From NCBI GenBank assembly GCA_944548615.1, contig OX155951.1, positions 39,056,995 through 39,120,994 on the forward strand: DNA of 64,000 bases, written 5' to 3'. The notes below the pieces were generated by a model. The model was not told the origin of the DNA. It made no database searches and saw only the letters and a program-made list of their open reading frames with translations. This document shows, piece by piece, positions 37,129-61,319 of the stretch. A program made the position numbers and the translations under genes. Source of the stretch: Micropterix aruncella. Taxonomy: Eukaryota > Arthropoda > Insecta > Lepidoptera > Micropterigidae. How positions within the stretch are numbered: the stretch's first letter is position 1; every line of letters starts with the position of its first letter.

Positions 37129-37136
37129 CCACTCAT
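37129..37136 (-). promoter_or_regulatory. Likely TATA box of gene B
   Basis: GGGCTATAAATAGG on the minus strand lies about 122 bases upstream of the gene B ATG (37007). A start site some 30 bases downstream would leave a 5' leader of about 90 bases. Confidence 0.5.
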
Positions 37137-37235
37137 CGGCATCAAGTACCAATTGCAACAGGATGACGGTTATATGCATCTTTCTAACTCGTAGCATTGT
37201 AGGTTATTAGATTGCTCAACACCGTACTACGTTTT

Positions 37236-37585
37236 GGTAGCTAGGATTTTACTATAACATGCAACGTGTAGATGGCACTTATAGTCCCAAACATTGATTA
37301 ATCTTCTCTGCTTAGAAGCTCAATATATGGCATTCTAAATACGCATATACAGTAGCACATCTCAAAATAAAATAATAATATGACAACAGACGATTTTTTA
37401 AATCATAGGTCTTATTATTTTAATATTATTTACATAAAGATGTCAATTTTAATTTTATATATAGTCTTTAATACATAATAATTAGGCGATTTAACGTTCA
37501 CGGACTAATAGTCGGCCTTATAATCTCTCCGTATTATTTCTGTAATGTAATCAGTATACATATATACAAATGCGATAGATGGACT
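37236..37585 (-). repeat. Dispersed repeat S, copy 2
   Basis: Reverse complement of 20645-20999; just upstream of the gene B promoter. Confidence 0.6.
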
Positions 37586-37645
37586 ATTCATTTAATGGTA
37601 TTATTGTTATCATTAGTCTAATAATGGGATTTTATAATCAAGTAG

Positions 37646-37647
<2 letters not shown>

Positions 37648-37687
<40 letters not shown>
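37648..37687. repeat. (TA)n, 40 bp
   Basis: Pure TA repeat. It is followed by TACGTGTCACGTTGTTTGTC, a sequence of dispersed-element type running to about 37990. Confidence 0.95.
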
Positions 37688-37689
<2 letters not shown>

Positions 37690-38217
37690 TAATATATATA
37701 AATTACGTGTCACGTTGTTTGTCCGCGATGGACTCCTAAACTACTTAACCGATTTGAATCAAATTTGCACACAATGTGCAGTTTGATCCAACTTGAAAGA
37801 TAGGATAGATTACGTCTTAATTTATAGTCGCGATATTATTTTATTGCAATGTCTATTATTTGACATTCGCAATTATATGTTAGTTCCAAACGATTTTAAC
37901 AGATGGCGTTATCTATTGAGTAATCCGTAGATGGCGCTGCTATGTTAAACCTACAAACGTCATAGTCGGCCAAGCGTTATTCTAAATTCAAAATATTGTG
38001 AAGGTAATACAGTGAAATTATTCCTGCTTTTTAATTATTTGTGCTTCATTGTTCAAAACTCTTTAATTAAAATATATACATGTAAGTATTATCACATAGT
38101 TATAAAAGTGGAATAACTGCAGTATAGGAACCTCTCTCCAATTTTTTCCATTTTATTGCTAAATCTGGAAGAAAATTGTGTCGGTCGCTACAAATAAGCG
38201 AGATATAGGCATTCAAA

Positions 38218-38519
38218 GTTTAAATTTTAAAAACAGGCCAAAATAATATAATATAAAAATGGATGTTGGTATATCTGTATGCCCGTCTGTCCGAGTTTAA
38301 TAGACTCCGAAACCGTTTGACCGATCACCATGAAAGTTGGCATATATATGTATGTTTTCATGGTTAAGGTTTTTATATATATCCGCTTTGTTGCGACTTT
38401 CAACTAGACGGCGCTGCAGCACACCAACTTCTATACTGCTCAACCGATCGCCAAGAAAATTGGTATACATTGGTATTTGAGAAAAGATATAACACGGGCA
38501 ACGCCGGGTAATACCACTC

Positions 38520-38520
<1 letters not shown>
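38218..38520 (+). mobile_element. Dispersed element Q, copy 1
   Basis: It starts ATATAAAAATGGATGTTGG, contains CCGTTTGACCGATCACCATG and one unit of a 120-bp repeat, and ends ACGCCGGGTAATACCACT against (TA)n. An inverted, expanded copy is at 45868-46497. No protein. Confidence 0.65.

Positions 38521-38611
<91 letters not shown>
38521..38611. repeat. (TA)n, about 91 bp
   Basis: Joins element Q to a partial satellite unit. Confidence 0.97.
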
Positions 38612-53764
<15,153 letters not shown>

Positions 53765-53875
53765 CTGGAATTGTAATAAAAATAGGTAACAAATAAAACG
53801 ATCAACATTAAGTACCTAAATGCGACAAAATATAATTGTTATCCTACATGCACATATACCCTACAGATAGGCACA

Positions 53876-53937
53876 CACACTGACACACAAACACACACAC
53901 ATACACACATACATACATACACACCTACACACACGCG
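53876..53937. repeat. CA/CATA-rich microsatellite
   Basis: Imperfect CACACA and CATA repeats immediately left of the R1-type element. Confidence 0.9.
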
Positions 53938-54247
53938 GAGGCCCCCACAGGCAGAGGTGATACTGCTACGTGGCGCGTCCCCGGGTGGCGGATAGGGGAA
54001 TGCCCGCTGTTTGCGTAGTGCGACGGAGGGTAGGAGTGAAATAAAATAGCTCCCGCGGACCTAAACACCCCAAGCCAAGGAGGTGAGACATCGTGCCGAG
54101 GGCTGGATGGTACTAGGGTTATGGTGCCGCAAGCGATTCCCCTGGGGCACCTGGTCCAACCCCGGGTGTATTTAAGTGGCCTTACCCCTGGAGAGCTATC
54201 GTAAAGGGAGCGGAGCTTTTAGTTCGGGCGTACTCGTGGGAACCAAA

Positions 54248-56825
54248 ATGGAAGAAAACAAATTAAATACTCTGAAGATCGGGCAGCACGCCCAACAAGC
54301 AGCGCTTGATGCAAGCGCGGGGATGAAAAAGATGGAAGCATGGGATCGGCTGGAAAAGCTGATAACTGGGCTTTACGACTTTGCTAATCCTAAGGCAAAC
54401 GTCCATAAGGAGATTAAGTCGAAGGTGGTGGCCATTGGCAACGCCTTCAGACGACTCAAGGAGATGGAGGCAGCTAAGCCGAGGTTAACTCAGCCCCAGC
54501 CGAGTCTCATACCGCCGATTATGCAGACGCCACCGACACCGTTGCGCACTCGGACCTATTCCGAGACGACGGCTAAAGATACGGAAGCAGAAGAAGGCGA
54601 GGAAATTTTGACGCCAAATTCCCTGGACCTAGTTATGGGGAAAAGGCGGAAGCGCTCCTCACCTAAGGCGGACGTCAAAGAGGCGAAGAAGCGCAAAGAA
54701 CAGCGTGCTCCGCCACCGCCCCAGGTGGAAACCCAGCCCCCCAAAACTGGGGAGTGGCAGATGGTCAAAAAAAAGAAAAAGAAGACGAAGAAGCAGCCGA
54801 AAGAGCAGCCCTCGAAACAGAGGAAACGAGCGGCAAGACCAGAAGCAATCATCATCCGCCCGACGGACAAGGGGTCTTACTCCGAAATCCTCAAGAGGAT
54901 GAAGAAGGACGCGACAGCCGGCGAGTCTCAACAATGCGTTGACAAGATCCGTAAGACAGCCACGGGAGACATGCTGATCATCCTCACGAAGGAGAATACC
55001 GACAAAGTCCCCGACCTGCAGGCTGCCCTGACCAAACTCCTCGGAGAAGAGGCAGAGGTCATCAGCAAGACACCGGAGGAAGAACTCCAAATTAAGGACC
55101 TCGACGAGACGACGACGAAGGACGAGGTACTCGAGGCACTGAAGAAGGCCGCTGGGGACGACTCCAAAATCCCATTGAATGCAGTTAAATCGCTGCGTAA
55201 AGCATACGGTGGCGCCCAAATGGCGTGGGTGAGACTACCGGTGGAAACGGCGAAGAAAGTTGTCGGGAAAGACGGCAAGATCAAGATAGGCTGGGTTAAC
55301 TGCCGGATTAGAAATAAGAAATAAGAAATAAGAAAAATTTATTTTCATAAACCCGATCTGGGTATAGAAACTACTTTACAAAAAATTATTATATATATAA
55401 TAACATTACGAAATTACAACAAATAGTATTTCTACAAATGAAATGACATTTTAAATTATAAAAAAAGTGTATAAAAAGTTCTGCGATCTAAGCTAACAGT
55501 GTATAAAAAAAGTGTATAAAAGTTCTGCGATCCAAGCAAAGCATTCGACTGTATAAACATCAATACCCTGGTAGACAAGCTAAACCATCATGGAATTAGA
55601 GGAGCGGCCAATTCACTCATTAAATCTTACCCACAAAACAGGCAGCAAGTGGTGGAGATTAAAATAATTGATGGAATTGAGGAAAAGGCTGAGCAATCGA
55701 GTTGTGAAATAGTAAACACCGGTGTGCCCCACGGCTCAACATTAGGACCCCTCCTCTTCAAACTCTATTGTAACGATTTAGCCACCAACATAACATGTGC
55801 CAAGACTGTCCAACTCGCAGACGACACCACGCGCATTCTTGAAAGTGACTATAGAGCAAAAATGGAGGATCCAACAAGCGAAACACTTTTTGAAGTCAAT
55901 GACTAGTTTAGAGTGAACCCGATGTCGCCAATTTAAGCAAAGCAGTGTTGATAAACTTCTCAAATAAAAAAGAAAAACAGTTAAATTACTCTAATGAGAT
56001 TGCCAAGTCCACTAAATTTCCAGGAACTTACACCGACTAAAACATGTCACGGAAAACCCACATAGACCAGCCCAAACCAAAATTGTGTTAAGCCCGCTAT
56101 GCGGTATCCAGATCGAGAAAGATATTGGACGAAAAGGAAATTGAGAGTGCATAGCATTCTCCGGCCGAATCCCACTTGGGACACCGGATCCCATTGCTGG
56201 CAAATGCCACTGATATTAAAGAGGTATTTATTTTACAAAAAAGAGCCGTGAGAGCAATACGCGGATTAAACAGGAGAGAATCCTGCAAACCACCATTTCG
56301 TGAACTAAAGATCCCCACCGCTTATGTCATACCTACCCACGAAAGCCCGCGCGAGTTCCACAAAAACAAAAATAAGGGAAAGCACCAAGCTCTTGCCCAA
56401 TTACATTCCCATACAGCTCTTGCCCAATTACATATACACATACATATACATATATATATATTAAAATTCCTTAAGGTCATATAAGGATTTCTCAATTAAA
56501 TATTTTTTCGTCTCTTTCCTGAATTTGTCATAATTTTCAATATCTTTCATGTTTTCTGGTTAGAGGAGTGGAGAGGCCCCTAAAGTGCTATAAGTGCTGG
56601 GACTTCGGGCATCTTGCTAACAATTGCAAGAGTGAGGTAGACCGCTCCAAACTCTGCATAAAATGCGGCGAGGACGGCCACTTGGTGGCCAATTGCAAGA
56701 AGGAAGCCAAATACGCCCTCTGTGTCACGAAGGGCTTCGCGGACAATTGCGCTCACATCGCTGGTAGCAATAGATGTCCGGTGTACAAGAAGGCTGTCCA
56801 GGCATCAAAAATAAAACGACGATGA
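54248..56825 (+). pseudogene. R1-type ORF1 (gag-like), copy 1, split by a nested insertion
   Basis: The ATG at 54248 (ACCAAAATGG) starts MEENKLNTLKIGQHAQQAAL. Codons run to 55312, where a 1,247-bp insertion interrupts CRIR^GVERP, and resume at 56565-56825. Removing the insert restores one frame of 441 codons. The middle is lysine- and proline-rich. The C-terminus has zinc knuckles CYKCWDFGHLANNC and CIKCGEDGHLVANC, and a third degenerate one. Such ORF1 proteins coat the element RNA. As it stands, translation would stop 12 bases into the insert. The TGA overlaps the ORF2 start (ATGA). Confidence 0.85.
55313..56559 (-). mobile_element. Nested LINE pair inside ORF1, copy 1
   Basis: TTAGA stands at both edges (55308-55312 and 56560-56564). 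Outer LINE, minus strand: C-terminal codons MKDIENYDKFRKETKKYL with a stop at the right (about 56558-56465), and a 3' tail (AAATAAG units, then the sequence matching 26690-26790) at the left. Between them lies an opposite-strand LINE piece (about 55528-56460) with KAFDCINTLVDKL, GVPHGSTLGPLLF, QLADDTTRI and LQKRAVRAIRGLNRRESCK, ending in CATA/TA repeats. So one LINE sits in ORF1 and a second sits in the first. Confidence 0.7.
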
Positions 56826-58460
56826 GAGTACTGCAGCTCAACCTCAATCACTGTGAGGCTGCACACGACCTGCTAACGCAGTCGGTGCGGGAGCTGAAGC
56901 CCGACCTCGTCATGATCTCGGAGCCATACAAGCATCTCAATGCTCAGCCGTGGGAGACGGACACCACCGCTAAGGCCGTTATTTGGTCCTGTGGTAAGTA
57001 TCCTTTCCAGAGGGTTGCCAACACGACGGTGAGCGGCTTTGTAAGAGCTAAGCTGGATGAAATCCACTTCTACAGCTGCTATGCACCACCTAGCCTATCC
57101 ATCGACGAGTTTGCGGATCTCCTGGACCGACTTACTGAGGATGCGAAGCAGCACATCCCCGTGGCAATCGCTGGGGACTTCAACGCCTGGGCAGTCGACT
57201 GGGGCAGTAAGGAGACGAACGCGAGGGGGCAAACGCTGCTAGAGGCCATGTCCTCATTGGATGTGATCTTGCTGAATAGTGGCGAGAAACCGACATTCGA
57301 AAGAGGAGAGGCGAGGTCAATCGTGGACCTCACCTTCGTGAGCAGCAGCCTCGCTAGGGGAAGCTACTCTTGGGAGGTCATGGATATCTACACCGCCAGT
57401 GACCATAACGCGATCTTCTGGGAGGTATCCACCAAACGGAAGACTGGACCAGCACCTAGAAAGACGAATGCTGTTGGCTGGAAGGCGAACGCGTTCGACC
57501 CCAGCTCACTCCAGGAGGCCTTCGATGATCGTCCGATCAATGGTAGCAATGCCACGGAGAAGGCGCAGGAAGTCATGAGGAGAGTCACGGAATCTTGCGA
57601 TGCAGCTATGCCCCGTAAGCGCAGTGCAAACAAATTCCCGTCGGTATATTGGTGGAACGATACCATCGCCGGCCTTCGCAAGGATTGTATCCGGGCGAGG
57701 AGACAGGCACAGCGAGGCCGGAAGAAACCAGACTCCGAAGAACTGGAGACAAAATACAAAGAGGCACGTCGGACGCTCAACAAAGCGATCAAGGTTAGTA
57801 AGGGTCAGTGCTGGAATGAGCTCCTTGACGAAGTCGAGGGGGACCCGTGGGGGAGACTGTATGGTGTGGTCATGAAGCGGCTGAAAAGCCAGCCGATGCC
57901 ATCGCCTACCTGTCCCAAGCTCCTGAGAAAGATCGTCGCGGTGCTGTTCCCACAACAACCGGAGCTCGACTTCTCCACTGAGGAGCACGTCATGGAGGTG
58001 ATACCCCCAGTAACTCCTGCGCAGCTGCTGGAAGCCTGTGGCCGATTCGGAAACACCAAGGCGCCAGGACTGGATGGAATCCCCAACGTTGCCCTGAAGG
58101 TGACCATCAACACAGCACCTGGAATATTCCTGGATGTATAAAACGCGTGTCTTCAGGAAGGGATTTTTCCTACAATGTGGAAGCAACAGAGACTGGTACT
58201 TCTTCCCAAGGGGAAGAAGCCACCAGATGAACCTTCGTCCTATCGTCCACTCTGCATGCTGGACACCGCCGGGAAGATACTGGAGCGTATAATACATAAG
58301 AGGATAGAAGATGTAGTCGAGCCACAACTGGCTGACAACCAATACGGGTTTCGTAGAGCCCGCTCCACCTTGGATGCCATCAACCTAGTCGTCTCGATGG
58401 CGCGGGACGCAATATCTGGCACCAGGTGGAAATCGGGCACAAAACAGTACTGTTTGGTAG
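56822..58460 (+). pseudogene. R1-type ORF2, copy 1: endonuclease and start of RT, truncated
   Basis: ATG at 56822 (MRVLQLNLNHCEAA). The endonuclease has the metal and catalytic blocks LNLNHC, MISEPY, GDFNAWAVDWGS, SIVDLTF and SDHNAIFWEV. RT starts at NTKAPGLDGIPN. A TAA at 58139-58141 replaces the residue expected in FLDV.NACLQEG. The frame continues with YRPLCMLDTAGKI and YGFRRARSTLDAI, then ends at KQYCLVV where the second copy's leader begins. It lacks the RT palm (FADD) and cannot be active. Confidence 0.88.
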
Positions 58461-58741
58461 TACGTGGCGCGTCCCCGGGTGGCGGATAGGGGAATGCCCG
58501 CTGTTTGCGTAGTGCGACGGAGGGTAGGAGTGAAATAAAATAGCTCCCGCGGACCTAAACACCCCAAGCCAAGGAGGTGAGACATCGTGCCGAGGGCTGG
58601 ATGGTACTAGGGTTATGGTGCCGCAAGCGATTCCCCTGGGGCACCTGGTCCAACCCCGGGTGTATTTAAGTGGCCTTACCCCTGGAGAGCTATCGTAAAG
58701 GGAGCGGAGCTTTTAGTTCGGGCGTACTCGTGGGAACCAAA

Positions 58742-61319
58742 ATGGAAGAAAACAAATTAAATACTCTGAAGATCGGGCAGCACGCCCAACAAGCAGCGCT
58801 TGATGCAAGCGCGGGGATGAAAAAGATGGAAGCATGGGATCGGCTGGAAAAGCTGATAACTGGGCTTTACGACTTTGCTAATCCTAAGGCAAACGTCCAT
58901 AAGGAGATTAAGTCGAAGGTGGTGGCCATTGGCAACGCCTTCAGACGACTCAAGGAGATGGAGGCAGCTAAGCCGAGGTTAACTCAGCCCCAGCCGAGTC
59001 TCATACCGCCGATTATGCAGACGCCACCGACACCGTTGCGCACTCGGACCTATTCCGAGACGACGGCTAAAGATACGGAAGCAGAAGAAGGCGAGGAAAT
59101 TTTGACGCCAAATTCCCTGGACCTAGTTATGGGGAAAAGGCGGAAGCGCTCCTCACCTAAGGCGGACGTCAAAGAGGCGAAGAAGCGCAAAGAACAGCGT
59201 GCTCCGCCACCGCCCCAGGTGGAAACCCAGCCCCCCAAAACTGGGGAGTGGCAGATGGTCAAAAAAAAGAAAAAGAAGACGAAGAAGCAGCCGAAAGAGC
59301 AGCCCTCGAAACAGAGGAAACGAGCGGCAAGACCAGAAGCAATCATCATCCGCCCGACGGACAAGGGGTCTTACTCCGAAATCCTCAAGAGGATGAAGAA
59401 GGACGCGACAGCCGGCGAGTCTCAACAATGCGTTGACAAGATCCGTAAGACAGCCACGGGAGACATGCTGATCATCCTCACGAAGGAGAATACCGACAAA
59501 GTCCCCGACCTGCAGGCTGCCCTGACCAAACTCCTCGGAGAAGAGGCAGAGGTCATCAGCAAGACACCGGAGGAAGAACTCCAAATTAAGGACCTCGACG
59601 AGACGACGACGAAGGACGAGGTACTCGAGGCACTGAAGAAGGCCGCTGGGGACGACTCCAAAATCCCATTGAATGCAGTTAAATCGCTGCGTAAAGCATA
59701 CGGTGGCGCCCAAATGGCGTGGGTGAGACTACCGGTGGAAACGGCGAAGAAAGTTGTCGGGAAAGACGGCAAGATCAAGATAGGCTGGGTTAACTGCCGG
59801 ATTAGAAATAAGAAATAAGAAATAAGAAAAATTTATTTTCATAAACCCGATCTGGGTATAGAAACTACTTTACAAAAAATTATTATATATATAATAACAT
59901 TACGAAATTACAACAAATAGTATTTCTACAAATGAAATGACATTTTAAATTATAAAAAAAGTGTATAAAAAGTTCTGCGATCTAAGCTAACAGTGTATAA
60001 AAAAAGTGTATAAAAGTTCTGCGATCCAAGCAAAGCATTCGACTGTATAAACATCAATACCCTGGTAGACAAGCTAAACCATCATGGAATTAGAGGAGCG
60101 GCCAATTCACTCATTAAATCTTACCCACAAAACAGGCAGCAAGTGGTGGAGATTAAAATAATTGATGGAATTGAGGAAAAGGCTGAGCAATCGAGTTGTG
60201 AAATAGTAAACACCGGTGTGCCCCACGGCTCAACATTAGGACCCCTCCTCTTCAAACTCTATTGTAACGATTTAGCCACCAACATAACATGTGCCAAGAC
60301 TGTCCAACTCGCAGACGACACCACGCGCATTCTTGAAAGTGACTATAGAGCAAAAATGGAGGATCCAACAAGCGAAACACTTTTTGAAGTCAATGACTAG
60401 TTTAGAGTGAACCCGATGTCGCCAATTTAAGCAAAGCAGTGTTGATAAACTTCTCAAATAAAAAAGAAAAACAGTTAAATTACTCTAATGAGATTGCCAA
60501 GTCCACTAAATTTCCAGGAACTTACACCGACTAAAACATGTCACGGAAAACCCACATAGACCAGCCCAAACCAAAATTGTGTTAAGCCCGCTATGCGGTA
60601 TCCAGATCGAGAAAGATATTGGACGAAAAGGAAATTGAGAGTGCATAGCATTCTCCGGCCGAATCCCACTTGGGACACCGGATCCCATTGCTGGCAAATG
60701 CCACTGATATTAAAGAGGTATTTATTTTACAAAAAAGAGCCGTGAGAGCAATACGCGGATTAAACAGGAGAGAATCCTGCAAACCACCATTTCGTGAACT
60801 AAAGATCCCCACCGCTTATGTCATACCTACCCACGAAAGCCCGCGCGAGTTCCACAAAAACAAAAATAAGGGAAAGCACCAAGCTCTTGCCCAATTACAT
60901 TCCCATACAGCTCTTGCCCAATTACATATACACATACATATACATATATATATATTAAAATTCCTTAAGGTCATATAAGGATTTCTCAATTAAATATTTT
61001 TTCGTCTCTTTCCTGAATTTGTCATAATTTTCAATATCTTTCATGTTTTCTGGTTAGAGGAGTGGAGAGGCCCCTAAAGTGCTATAAGTGCTGGGACTTC
61101 GGGCATCTTGCTAACAATTGCAAGAGTGAGGTAGACCGCTCCAAACTCTGCATAAAATGCGGCGAGGACGGCCACTTGGTGGCCAATTGCAAGAAGGAAG
61201 CCAAATACGCCCTCTGTGTCACGAAGGGCTTCGCGGACAATTGCGCTCACATCGCTGGTAGCAATAGATGTCCGGTGTACAAGAAGGCTGTCCAGGCATC
61301 AAAAATAAAACGACGATGA
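58742..61319 (+). pseudogene. R1-type ORF1, copy 2, with the same nested insertion
   Basis: Coding parts 58742-59806 and 61059-61319, insertion 59807-61053. Same start, zinc knuckles and break as copy 1, shifted by 4,494 bases. Confidence 0.85.
59807..61053 (-). mobile_element. Nested LINE pair inside ORF1, copy 2
   Basis: Same content and same TTAGA borders as 55313-56559. Its presence at the identical base in both units shows it predates the tandem duplication. Confidence 0.7.

Larger units (their letters stand above)
53967..58460 (+). mobile_element. R1-clade non-LTR retrotransposon, copy 1 (3' truncated; first unit of a 4,494-bp tandem duplication)
   Basis: It starts TACGTGGCGCGTCCCCGGGT and has a GC-rich leader, ORF1 (gag-like with zinc knuckles), ORF2 (APE endonuclease, start of RT), then stops in the RT at TGTTTGGTAG, where the next unit begins. 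It matches 58461-62954 with no difference I could find. The junction shares only TA. Confidence 0.85.

Noticed and set aside
54176..54247. Upstream extension of R1-type ORF1 from a GTG codon
   Set aside because: A eukaryotic start at GTG is unlikely; ATG at 54248 has a good context.
54556..55284. Minus-strand frames inside ORF1 and ORF2 of the R1-type element (and the same in copy 2)
   Set aside because: They are shadows of the GC-rich coding strand and contain no domain.
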